Notes under the pieces: generated by a model
Told to the model about the DNA's origin: nothing
The model's database searches: none
Seen by the model: the letters and a program-made list of their open reading frames with translations, nothing else
Made by a program: the position numbers and the translations under genes
NCBI GenBank assembly: GCA_900320235.1
Contig: ONRO01000313.1
Location: 1 to 5,740, forward strand
Reading direction: 5' to 3'
Length of the DNA: 5,740 nt
Source: an uncultured Eubacteriales bacterium
Lineage (GTDB): Bacteria > Bacillota > Clostridia > Oscillospirales > Acutalibacteraceae
In this document: piece after piece, positions 1-5,340 of the stretch
Position numbering within the stretch: the stretch's first letter is position 1
Layout of the letters: each line of letters begins with the position of its first letter

Positions 1-1
1 G

Positions 2-37
2 CAGGAGAGTAAGCAGGAGAGTAAGCAGGAGAGCAAA
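2..37 (+). repeat. 12-bp in-frame tandem repeat (Q-E-S-K units)
   Basis: Two identical 12-base units (caggagagtaag at 2-13 and 14-25) are followed by a third, diverged unit at 26-37 (caggagagcaaa). They encode Q-E-S-K three times. The array touches the left edge, so its true copy number is unknown. It lies in the linker of the exported protein, where a 12-bp period can change length without shifting the frame. Confidence 0.85.
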
Positions 38-637
38 ACAGAGACTTCAAAAACAGAATCAACTGTTGAATCTTCACATCTTCCGGTTTCATGGCAGGAA
101 GCATACATAGAAAAAATCCCAGGGTTATGCAAAGGTCTGATCGCATGGAACGCGAAAAACGAAGAAGATGTAATGTTCCAGCTTTATGATATTGATAAAG
201 ACGGTATTCCCGAAGCATTTATTTCAGACGGAATAGGAAGTATGTCAACCGTATCTGTATACGGCTTTGCCAACGGAAATTTAACAACTCCAAAGATTCC
301 TTCAACCTTCGGAGTTCTGTATTATCACGAAAAGCTCAGACAGGTAGCAGCAACATCAATTCAGTTCGGCATATTCAATATATGGGTATCAGATTATAAG
401 GACGGCAAATTTGAAACATGTCTTAATGCAAGCGGACTGGTTGCTCCTGATGCAGCAGGTGTAACAGATGCAACATTCAAAGTTAATAACAAAGACGTAT
501 CAAAGGACGAATTCAACCGTAATGTATCAGGATATATCACAAGCGACTACAACCTCCGTTCAGACTGGATCCAGCTTGGCAGACAGTATAAATTCAGCGA
601 TGAAAATATCAAGAATGCAGTATACAGCTGGCAGTAA
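2..637 (+). CDS. C-terminal part of a probably exported protein with Q-E-S-K repeats and a DxDxDG loop
   Basis: The reading frame is open from the left edge (first full codon at position 2) to a TAA at 635-637, so this is the last 211 codons of a longer gene. The first internal ATG, at 173, is not the start: the frame upstream of it is clearly coding and there is no good ribosome site before it. Visible residues begin with three Q-E-S-K units and a Ser/Thr/Lys/Glu-rich linker of about 28 residues, which is typical of the spacer after a lipobox or signal peptide in Gram-positive exported proteins. A globular part starts near residue 33. At residues 63-71 the motif DIDKDGIPE has the DxDxDG spacing of calcium-binding loops, seen in EF-hand-like and FG-GAP-like repeats. 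I see no transmembrane segment in the visible part and do not recognise the family. Export, lipidation and calcium binding are inferences because the N terminus lies outside the window. Confidence 0.85.
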   Translation, partial: QESKQESKQESKTETSKTESTVESSHLPVSWQEAYIEKIPGLCKGLIAWNAKNEEDVMFQLYDIDKDGIPEAFISDGIGSMSTVSVYGFANGNLTTPKIPSTFGVLYYHEKLRQVAATSIQFGIFNIWVSDYKDGKFETCLNASGLVAPDAAGVTDATFKVNNKDVSKDEFNRNVSGYITSDYNLRSDWIQLGRQYKFSDENIKNAVYSWQ

Positions 638-665
638 ATCCTGATTCATAGTAAAGCAGCCATCA

Positions 666-688
666 ATTGCAAAAATATTCTTTGCAAT
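666..688. repeat. Perfect 8-bp inverted repeat between the exported-protein gene and thrH
   Basis: ATTGCAAA (666-673) and TTTGCAAT (681-688) are exact reverse complements separated by 7 bases. The stem is AT-rich and no T tract follows on either strand, so it is a poor intrinsic terminator. It lies about 80 bases before the thrH start, where an operator could sit. No clear sigma-A promoter for thrH was found in 638-769. The best -10-like hexamer is TAAAAT at 722-727, without a good -35 box. Confidence 0.4.
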
Positions 689-769
689 CAGATAAAAATA
701 CAGCCGATTGAAAGATTATTGTAAAATATAAATTTTTATCAGCTGAATAAACAACAAAGGAGAATAAAA

Positions 770-1372
770 ATGGATATAGTATGTTTGGATCTTGAAGGAG
801 TACTCGTACCGGAAATATGGATAGCATTTTCAGAGGCAAGCGGTATCCCCGAGCTTAAAAGAACGACCCGTGACGAGCCGGATTATGACAAGCTTATGAA
901 ATGGCGTCTCGGCATTCTCAAGGAGCACGGTCTCGGACTCAAAGAGATACAGGATACAATTGCAAAAATCGACCCGATCCCGGGAGCAAGAGAATTCCTT
1001 GATGAGCTTCGCTCACTGACACAGGTAATCATCATCAGCGATACCTTCACACAGTTTGCAAAGCCCCTTATGGAAAAGCTTGGCTGGCCGACAATTTTCT
1101 GCAATTCACTTGAGGTAGCAGAAAACGGCGAAATCACCGGTTTCAGAATGAGAATTGAAAATTCAAAATATACGACAGTAAAGGCACTTCAGTCAATCGG
1201 CTATAATACGATCGCAAGCGGCGACAGCTATAACGATCTCGGCATGATAAAGGCAAGCAAAGCCGGTTTCCTTTTCAAAAGCACAGAGCAGATCAAAAAG
1301 GATAATCCGGAATTCCCTGCATTCGAGACATATGATGAGCTTCTCGAAGCAATCAAGAAAAACCTTGACTGA
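770..1372 (+). CDS. thrH: Bifunctional phosphoserine phosphatase/homoserine phosphotransferase ThrH
   Basis: This 200-residue HAD-superfamily enzyme matches the ThrH family in length (about 200) and motifs. Motif I is CLDLEGVLVPEIW, with nucleophile D7 and E9 in the second position; D-x-E instead of D-x-D is the ThrH/SerB-like hallmark. Motif II is S90-D91-T92, the motif III lysine is probably K133, and motif IV is GDSYND at 151-156, which binds Mg2+. A helical cap follows motif I, containing RTTRDEPDYD at 31-40. In the characterised Pseudomonas enzyme, ThrH hydrolyses phosphoserine to serine and can pass the phosphate to homoserine, linking serine and threonine synthesis in the cytosol. The start is fixed by AAAGGAG at 756-762, 7 bases upstream of the ATG. 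The gene appears monocistronic, with a terminator directly downstream and no amino-acid biosynthesis neighbour here. Family assignment is firm; the in vivo substrate is inferred from the family. Confidence 0.93.
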   Translation: MDIVCLDLEGVLVPEIWIAFSEASGIPELKRTTRDEPDYDKLMKWRLGILKEHGLGLKEIQDTIAKIDPIPGAREFLDELRSLTQVIIISDTFTQFAKPLMEKLGWPTIFCNSLEVAENGEITGFRMRIENSKYTTVKALQSIGYNTIASGDSYNDLGMIKASKAGFLFKSTEQIKKDNPEFPAFETYDELLEAIKKNLD

Positions 1373-1378
1373 TAAAAA

Positions 1379-1420
1379 AATTCCCTTCGATATCATATCG
1401 GAGGGAATTCTGTTTATTTC
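1379..1420 (+). terminator. Intrinsic terminator of thrH
   Basis: AATTCCCTTCGATA (1379-1392) pairs with TATCGGAGGGAATT (1396-1409), giving 14 bp with one G-U pair and a 3-nt loop. A T-rich tail (CTGTTTATTTC) follows. The stem starts 6 bases after the thrH TGA. The A tract before the stem (1374-1380) becomes a T tract on the other strand, so it could also work in reverse, but no minus-strand gene approaches it. Confidence 0.88.
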
Positions 1421-1444
1421 ATAATATGTGAAGCTGAAGGAAGG

Positions 1445-1549
1445 TCATTTGAATAAACTGCCGGCGTTCCATAAAGTCAGCCCCCTTCCCTTCTGGAACG
1501 GGGACGGGTGGATCGGCAGAAAAGCTGCACCTTGTGGGTAAACAAATGA
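1445..1549 (+). other. GC-rich intergenic element with nested complementary arms (candidate structured RNA)
   Basis: Three complementary pairs are nested within about 105 bases. TCATTTG (1445-1451) pairs with CAAATGA (1543-1549). CTGCCG (1458-1463) pairs with CGGCAG (1514-1519). CGTTCCA (1465-1471) pairs with TGGAACG (1494-1500). A competing hairpin, GCAG (1516-1519) with CTGC (1525-1528), reuses part of the second stem. The block is much richer in G and C than its surroundings and has no ribosome site or plausible ORF. I cannot match it to a riboswitch or RNA family I know. The strand is a guess: on the plus strand it would be transcribed after the thrH terminator, and no dedicated promoter was identified. 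Confidence 0.45.
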
Positions 1550-1642
1550 ATAACTGATAATATATAGAAAAACGCATTATTACTGTATATCTGACAGAAG
1601 TTATAGTTTAGTTTCACTGATTCGGATTATTGGTTACAAAAT

Positions 1643-1700
1643 GTAAAAATGATATCACCGCACAGAGTGGAAAATCAGACTCTGTGCATAACATTTTTAC
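1643..1700. repeat. Two-tier hairpin in the thrH-surface protein intergenic region
   Basis: The outer arms GTAAAAATG (1643-1651) and CATTTTTAC (1692-1700) are exact reverse complements. Inside them GCACAGAGT (1660-1668) pairs exactly with ACTCTGTGC (1679-1687) around a 10-nt loop, leaving an asymmetric internal loop of 8 and 4 bases. On the plus strand T runs follow the inner stem (1694-1698 and 1704-1708). It could therefore terminate a short upstream transcript, perhaps one carrying 1445-1549, but the spacing is not ideal. Confidence 0.55.
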
Positions 1701-1706
1701 GGATTT

Positions 1707-1727
1707 TTAATATATAATGCATATTAA
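1707..1727. repeat. AT-rich 7-bp dyad upstream of the surface-protein promoter
   Basis: TTAATAT (1707-1713) and ATATTAA (1721-1727) are exact reverse complements separated by 7 bases. It sits about 30 bases upstream of the -35 box at 1758. It could be a regulator site, but short dyads arise easily by chance in sequence this AT-rich. Confidence 0.25.
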
Positions 1728-1757
1728 AGACAAAAATCAACAAATTCGCAAACAATA

Positions 1758-1786
1758 TTGAAAAGCGGAACTTTTGAATGTATAAT
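1758..1786 (+). promoter_or_regulatory. Sigma-A-type promoter of the 447-residue surface protein
   Basis: The -35 box TTGAAA (1758-1763) and a perfect -10 box TATAAT (1781-1786) are separated by exactly 17 bases. The predicted start of transcription is near 1793, which gives a leader of about 110 nt before the ATG at 1903. No other gene start lies between, so the promoter is assigned to that gene. Confidence 0.8.
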
Positions 1787-1843
1787 ATTCTTGGACAAAA
1801 GGAAAAAACAGAGTTTAATTTTTCATAATTATGAGATAGCATA

Positions 1844-1896
1844 TTCAGACAAAAGCTCAGTCCGTATGTCCGGCGGAAAAAAACTGAACAGGAGGT
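1844..1896 (+). promoter_or_regulatory. Leader segment with alternative pairings next to the ribosome site
   Basis: Two upstream segments, TTCAG (1844-1848) and TCAGT (1857-1861), can each pair with the overlapping target ACTGAA (1883-1888). That target ends one base before the perfect Shine-Dalgarno AGGAGGT (1890-1896). CCG/CGG complementarity lies between them, in the stretch 1862-1876. The arrangement could change access to the ribosome site, but the stems are only 5 bp. No known riboswitch family is recognised. Confidence 0.3.
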
Positions 1897-1902
1897 CAGA
1901 AA

Positions 1903-3246
1903 ATGAAAGGAACAAAAATTCACCACAGACTGCTGTCCGCTATTTCAGCGCTGCTGCTGACACTGACGATAGGTTCGGTAACAGTATCAGCTGAAGAATC
2001 GAAGCCTTCATCAGAAAGCTCCGGAACACTGCAGCGGTATTATTTTGACGACAACCTTGTCAATACTGGTCTTGATACAGGCTACAGCCAGAAGGATATC
2101 ATAACAAAAGACGATCCACATTTCGGCTGGGAGCTTGGAAAATTCAATCTGACCGGATACACAAGAGTCACAGACGAAGACAGCGCACAGCCGGTATTTC
2201 TGAAAAATGTCAATGACAAGCTGACGCTGTGGTTCAAGCTTGACCAGAACATAGACAAGCTTGACGGCGACGAAAACAAGAAGATCTCTGACGATTCCAA
2301 TGGCTATGACGAATATTTCGGAGTCAGGGAAGATGATTTCGGCAGAGGCACGCTTATTGTCAGACATTCAGATTATCAGAACAAAAATCAGAAGCCGGTA
2401 ATATATAATGATTATCTTACATCAAAGGTAACGAAAGGTTCTGATACAAAGGTTGAGCTTCTTGAGGAAGGCGATTATGAGGTAGCACTTGACTACGAGA
2501 TAGAAACGACCTCAAAGGTAATGCTGATATCAAAAAAGAACTATACGAATTACCGGATATTCTTCAGATTTTCAGTAAGGAACGGCAATTGCATGGTATA
2601 TCCGTTTGATATAAAAACCAAGGAAGAGCTGACAAACACATCGATCACTCCGAACGGTTTTTACCTTGACCTTGCAAAGTCGAGATATCTTGATATCAAC
2701 ATCAAGAAAGAGGTACTTAAGGAAGGCGCAGAGGGTCTGACAGAAGATGTACGCTTCAATGCACCGGCGAAGGAAGGAAATAAATACAAATCCGAAGGAA
2801 TATATACAATAAGCGTAAAAAACAAATATACAGAACAGCAGACAGAGAAAAAGATCTATGTCGGCGACAATAATCTTCTGAAGGCATATATGACCACAGG
2901 GCTTTCGATCAGAGAGATACAGAACAAGGTCAGAAACGGCGCAGAGATAAATGACGACGGCACGATCGTAACCGTTTCAGAGAAAACTCTTTCCCCGGCA
3001 TCAAACAAGCCGGAGGAGGTCAGCGAGATAAAGACAAAGGCTGCATCCACAGCCAGAGCAGAAGGTCCGTCGAATGTTGAAGTAATTTCAAAATCAAAAG
3101 CACAAGCAGAAACGTCAGAACATGATACCACTAACTTTATCATTTTCGGAACAAGCTGCTTCATTCTTATCGCAGCCATTTCAGTTTCTCTTATCGTAAT
3201 AACGAAGAGCAGAAAACAAACGGAAAAAGCAGAATCAGAAAAATAA
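1903..3246 (+). CDS. Membrane-anchored extracellular protein of unknown function (447 aa)
   Basis: The start is fixed by AGGAGGT at 1890-1896, 6 bases before the ATG. The N terminus is a classical signal peptide: basic residues at 2-9, a hydrophobic core at about 10-24, and VSA before a probable cleavage after A30. Residues about 41-235 form a polar region rich in Asp, Tyr and Gly, with marks such as DPHFGWELGKF (71-81) and GYDEYFGVREDDFGRG (134-149). Residues about 236-322 look like a beta-sandwich ending in EGIYTISVKNKYT and KIYVG (298-320). A linker rich in Ser, Lys, Ala and Glu (about 357-410) precedes one transmembrane helix (412-434) and a 13-residue charged cytoplasmic tail (KSRK...). 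Topology is therefore type I, with the bulk outside the membrane and the linker perhaps crossing the wall. No LPxTG motif, catalytic motif or named domain is recognised; adhesion, sensing or ligand binding are only possibilities. It appears to be transcribed alone from its own promoter. Confidence 0.9.
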   Translation: MKGTKIHHRLLSAISALLLTLTIGSVTVSAEESKPSSESSGTLQRYYFDDNLVNTGLDTGYSQKDIITKDDPHFGWELGKFNLTGYTRVTDEDSAQPVFLKNVNDKLTLWFKLDQNIDKLDGDENKKISDDSNGYDEYFGVREDDFGRGTLIVRHSDYQNKNQKPVIYNDYLTSKVTKGSDTKVELLEEGDYEVALDYEIETTSKVMLISKKNYTNYRIFFRFSVRNGNCMVYPFDIKTKEELTNTSITPNGFYLDLAKSRYLDINIKKEVLKEGAEGLTEDVRFNAPAKEGNKYKSEGIYTISVKNKYTEQQTEKKIYVGDNNLLKAYMTTGLSIREIQNKVRNGAEINDDGTIVTVSEKTLSPASNKPEEVSEIKTKAASTARAEGPSNVEVISKSKAQAETSEHDTTNFIIFGTSCFILIAAISVSLIVITKSRKQTEKAESEK

Positions 3247-3274
3247 CAAATAATAATCTTCCTCTATAAACCAA

Positions 3275-3313
3275 CCGCCCGCGAGCGCAGGAAAAGCTGC
3301 AGCCCGTGGGCGG
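3275..3313. repeat. Strong 39-nt hairpin between convergent genes, related to 1516-1538
   Basis: CCGCCCGCG (3275-3283) pairs with CGTGGGCGG (3305-3313), including one G-U pair. Inside, GC (3285-3286) pairs with GC (3302-3303) and GCAG (3287-3290) with CTGC (3297-3300) around the loop GAAAAG. No T tract follows on the plus strand and only a weak one on the minus strand, so a simple terminator role is uncertain. It could still slow or end transcription from the surface-protein gene, which stops at 3246 with no other terminator. The core resembles part of the 1445-1549 element, which suggests a dispersed intergenic repeat. Confidence 0.55.
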
Positions 3314-3323
3314 AAATATTTGC

Positions 3324-3358
3324 AAAAAAAGACCGCCGACTTAAAAAAGACGACGGTC
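3324..3358 (-). terminator. Intrinsic terminator of the transketolase operon
   Basis: Read on the minus strand, GACCGTCGTC (3358-3349) pairs with GTCGGCGGTC (3340-3331): eight contiguous pairs including one G-U, a T-T mismatch, then one more pair, with an 8-nt loop. A run of seven T follows (3330-3324). It lies 9 bases after the TAA of the C-terminal transketolase gene. This is the standard layout of a Rho-independent terminator. Confidence 0.9.
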
Positions 3359-3367
3359 ATAAAAATA

Positions 3368-4312
3368 TTATTTATTCATAAAGTCAGCAATCTTCTTTTC
3401 AAGACCGGCAGCATCAAGACCGAACTCACTGAGAAGTCCGACAGCAGGACCGCTGTGGCCGAATACATCCTCAACACCGATACGGTAAACAGGAACAGGA
3501 CAGTTTTCAGCTGTAACAGCAGCAACAGCCTCTCCGAGACCACCGATGATATTGTGCTCTTCAACAGTAATGATCTTACCGGTTTCCTTAGCAGCCTTGA
3601 TAATAATATCCTTATCAACAGGCTTGATAGTGTGCATATTAATAAGACGGGCATTGATACCCTTTTCTTTGAGCGCTCTTACAGCCTTGAGTGCCTCATA
3701 AACAACCAGACCGGTTGCAATAACAGTAACGTCATCGCCATCCTCAAGAGTAATACCCTTGCCGATCTCGAAGCTGTAATTATCAGGATCATTGAAGCTG
3801 TCAATAGCAAGTCTGCCGAGTCTGATATAAACAGGACCGTTGTATTCATAAGCAGCCTTTGTAGCAGCGAGCATTTCATAATGATCAGCCGGGTTGAGAA
3901 TTACCATACCCGGAATAGTTCTCATAAGTGCAAGATCCTCGCAGCACTGGTGAGTAGCGCCGTCCTCTCCGACGGAGATACCAGCGTGAGAACCTGCGAT
4001 TTTAACATTCAGATGAGGATAACCAACAGAATTTCTTACCTGCTCATAAGCTCTGCCGGTTGCGAACATTGCAAATGAAGCCGCAAACGGAACCATGCCA
4101 GCCGCAGCAAGACCAGCTGCAACGCCGATCATATTTCCCTCTGCGATACCGCAGTCAAAGAAGCGTTCCGGATAAGCCTTTTTGAAGATCTCAGTCTTTG
4201 TGGCAGCCGCAAGGTCTGCATCAAGGACTATAATATCGTCATGTTCCCTGGCAAGCTCACAAAGAGCCATACCAAAGCTTTCTCTTGTAGCTATTTTCTT
4301 ACTTTCTGCCAT
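3368..4312 (-). CDS. Transketolase, C-terminal subunit
   Basis: This 314-residue protein corresponds to the pyrimidine-binding plus C-terminal half of transketolase and matches the usual length of split C-subunits (about 310). The Pyr domain (about 6-170) carries GIAEGN at 55-60, whose E58 is the conserved glutamate that activates thiamine diphosphate. It also carries SHAGISVGEDGATHQ (108-122), which lines the substrate and cofactor site. The C-terminal domain (about 190-312) contains VEEHNIIGGLGEAV (250-263). With its partner it would move two-carbon ketol units between sugar phosphates in the cytosol, supplying ribose-5-phosphate and erythrose-4-phosphate. Its ATG is 3 bases beyond the TAA of the upstream subunit gene, and its GGAGG site (4321-4325) overlaps the last codons of that gene, which points to translational coupling. 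Some split pairs act on other sugars, such as apulose-4-phosphate, so substrate identity is inferred. No symbol is assigned because naming of split forms is inconsistent. Confidence 0.95.
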   Translation of the reverse strand: MAESKKIATRESFGMALCELAREHDDIIVLDADLAAATKTEIFKKAYPERFFDCGIAEGNMIGVAAGLAAAGMVPFAASFAMFATGRAYEQVRNSVGYPHLNVKIAGSHAGISVGEDGATHQCCEDLALMRTIPGMVILNPADHYEMLAATKAAYEYNGPVYIRLGRLAIDSFNDPDNYSFEIGKGITLEDGDDVTVIATGLVVYEALKAVRALKEKGINARLINMHTIKPVDKDIIIKAAKETGKIITVEEHNIIGGLGEAVAAVTAENCPVPVYRIGVEDVFGHSGPAVGLLSEFGLDAAGLEKKIADFMNK

Positions 4313-4315
4313 TAT

Positions 4316-5158
4316 TTATGCCTCCAATGCTTTAAGCTGTTCCTTGAGTTCATCCATAGCGATCTGATACTGCTCGGCATTCGGAGCCTTTCCGTGCCAG
4401 CCGACCTGATTTTCCATAAATGAAACGCCCTTGCCCTTAACTGTATTTGCAATAATAACAGTAGGCTTGTCCTTAGTATTTTTAGCCTTATCAACAGCAT
4501 TTCCGATCTGCTCGAAATCATGTCCGTCGATTGTGATAACCTCAAAACCGAAGGATTCAAATTTCTTATCAAGCTCCGAAAGACCGGCAACATCAGCAAC
4601 AGTACCATCTATCTGAAGACCGTTGAAATCGACGAAAACAGTAAGATTATCAAGCTTGTTGTGGCTGGCAAACATAGCAGCTTCCCATACCTGACCTTCT
4701 TCACATTCGCCGTCGCCGAGCATAGCAAACACACGGTAATCCTTACCGCTGAGCTTACCAGCAAGAGCCATACCGCAAGCAGCAGAAATACCCTGACCGA
4801 GTGAGCCTGAGCTCATATCGATTCCGGGAGTATGTTTCATATCCGGGTGACCCTGAAGCATTGCACCGATATGACGAAGAACCTTTATCTCATCGGTTGA
4901 GAAAAAGCCTTTGAGGGCAAGAGTGGCATAAAGAGCGGGACAGCAGTGACCCTTTGAAAGGACAAAACGATCTCTGTCCGGATCATCCGGATTCTGAGGA
5001 TCAACCTTCATTTCCTTGAAATAAAGGTAGGTCATAATATCGGCAGCAGAGAGAGAGCCGCCCGGATGACCGGATTTTGCGTTAAAAACGCCTTCCACAG
5101 TCCACAATCTTACGTTACAGGCTGTTTTTTTCAGTTCTAAGATTTCTGACTTATCCAT
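4316..5158 (-). CDS. Transketolase, N-terminal (thiamine diphosphate-binding) subunit
   Basis: This 280-residue protein matches the PP-binding half of transketolase. It holds the family histidines in SGHPGGSLS (H31), SKGH (H71) and GHPD (H104). The thiamine diphosphate/Mg2+ motif begins with GDG at 148-150 and closes about 30 residues later at DFNGLQIDG (177-185); the final Asn is kept and the preceding position is Phe. KGKGVSFMEN (241-250) and GWHGKAP (253-259) complete the pattern. The active site forms only with the C-terminal subunit, which supplies the activating glutamate, so the two genes need each other and are adjacent in active-site order. The ATG at 5158 follows GGAGG (5174-5170) with an 11-nt spacer, slightly long. 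The gene is first in a two-gene operon read from a promoter at 5213-5241. Family assignment is firm; pentose-phosphate function is the most likely role. Confidence 0.95.
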   Translation of the reverse strand: MDKSEILELKKTACNVRLWTVEGVFNAKSGHPGGSLSAADIMTYLYFKEMKVDPQNPDDPDRDRFVLSKGHCCPALYATLALKGFFSTDEIKVLRHIGAMLQGHPDMKHTPGIDMSSGSLGQGISAACGMALAGKLSGKDYRVFAMLGDGECEEGQVWEAAMFASHNKLDNLTVFVDFNGLQIDGTVADVAGLSELDKKFESFGFEVITIDGHDFEQIGNAVDKAKNTKDKPTVIIANTVKGKGVSFMENQVGWHGKAPNAEQYQIAMDELKEQLKALEA

Positions 5159-5181
5159 TCTGTTTATTTCCTCCGATTCTT

Positions 5182-5197
5182 ACGGTGAGCGCACCGT
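5182..5197 (-). promoter_or_regulatory. Small leader hairpin before the transketolase ribosome site
   Basis: ACGGTG (5182-5187) and CACCGT (5192-5197) are exact reverse complements around a 4-base loop. The dyad lies in the predicted leader, between the expected transcript start (about 5206) and the GGAGG site at 5174-5170. It could be an mRNA 5' stabilising hairpin or a DNA operator just downstream of the promoter; the sequence does not decide between these. Confidence 0.45.
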
Positions 5198-5212
5198 TTT
5201 ATACGCAACTGT

Positions 5213-5241
5213 ATTATAACATACATTATTAATATATTCAA
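5213..5241 (-). promoter_or_regulatory. Promoter of the transketolase operon (extended -10)
   Basis: On the minus strand TTGAAT (5241-5236) is followed after 17 bases by a perfect TATAAT (5218-5213). The -10 box is preceded by TGT, which gives the extended TGn element. Transcription should start near 5206, about 48 bases before the ATG at 5158. Confidence 0.8.
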
Positions 5242-5244
5242 CCC

Positions 5245-5257
5245 GCATACGGTATGC
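5245..5257. promoter_or_regulatory. Palindromic operator-like site upstream of the transketolase -35 box
   Basis: GCATAC (5245-5250) and GTATGC (5252-5257) are exact reverse complements around a single central base. The site ends 3 bases from the -35 box on the minus strand, about 46 bases upstream of the predicted start, a position common for activators or for repressors that overlap RNA polymerase. The binding protein cannot be named. Confidence 0.45.
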
Positions 5258-5313
5258 ATAAGTTGATTTTTCTGTTCAGAATTAAAATACAGCACACTGA
5301 CTTACAGGTTCAG

Positions 5314-5340
5314 AAAACTGCCGTCCGGTAAAAAGCCGGA
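5314..5340 (-). terminator. Possible weak terminator after the right-edge membrane protein
   Basis: On the minus strand TCCGG (5340-5336) pairs with CCGGA (5328-5324) around a 7-base loop, starting directly after the stop codon. The only T run is TTTT at 5317-5314, six bases past the stem. The short stem and distant T run make it weak, so some read-through into the transketolase operon is possible. Confidence 0.35.

Noticed and set aside
666..688. Intrinsic terminator of the first gene
   Set aside because: The stem is only 8 AT-rich pairs and no T tract follows on either strand, so it was kept only as an inverted repeat.
883..1396. Minus-strand open frames opposite thrH (84 and 67 codons)
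   Set aside because: They are antisense to a firm HAD-family gene. One runs through the thrH terminator, and neither resembles a protein.
1504..1531. Resemblance of GGGTGGATCGG to the T-box antiterminator sequence
   Set aside because: Only GGGTGG matches the T-box core. The rest of the conserved box is absent, no specifier stem or downstream aminoacyl-tRNA synthetase or amino-acid gene is present, and no terminator/antiterminator pair fits.
1844..1896. A preQ1-type riboswitch in the surface-protein leader
   Set aside because: A short stem followed by an A-rich tail next to the ribosome site is superficially similar, but the conserved loop residues are missing and the downstream gene has no link to queuosine.
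1675..1994. Open frames overlapping the promoter, leader and 5' end of the surface-protein gene on both strands
   Set aside because: They cover a good promoter and leader, lack ribosome sites, and the plus-strand one overlaps the signal-peptide region in another frame.
2011..3179. Minus-strand open frames inside the surface-protein gene (118, 72 and 107 codons)
   Set aside because: All lie within a gene with signal peptide, ribosome site and promoter; they are shadows.
1470..3389. A shared 12-mer (CATAAAGTCAGC) in the 1445-1549 element and at the 3' end of the transketolase C-terminal gene
   Set aside because: One 12-base match between two places in a window of this size is expected by chance, and the second copy is coding sequence.
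3320..4078. A 252-codon open frame on the plus strand opposite the transketolase C-terminal subunit gene
   Set aside because: It lies almost wholly antisense to a clear, conserved gene. Its predicted protein is Ser/Asn/Ile-rich without a domain, its ATG sits in the operon terminator, and it has no ribosome site. It is a by-product of codon bias in the real gene.
4182..4804. Short plus-strand open frames opposite the transketolase genes
   Set aside because: They are fragments antisense to well-supported coding sequence, with no ribosome sites and no recognisable protein features.
5274..5315. Direct repeat GTTCAGAA at 5274-5281 and 5308-5315
   Set aside because: Eight bases is too short to be meaningful, the spacing is not helical, and the second copy overlaps the weak terminator region.
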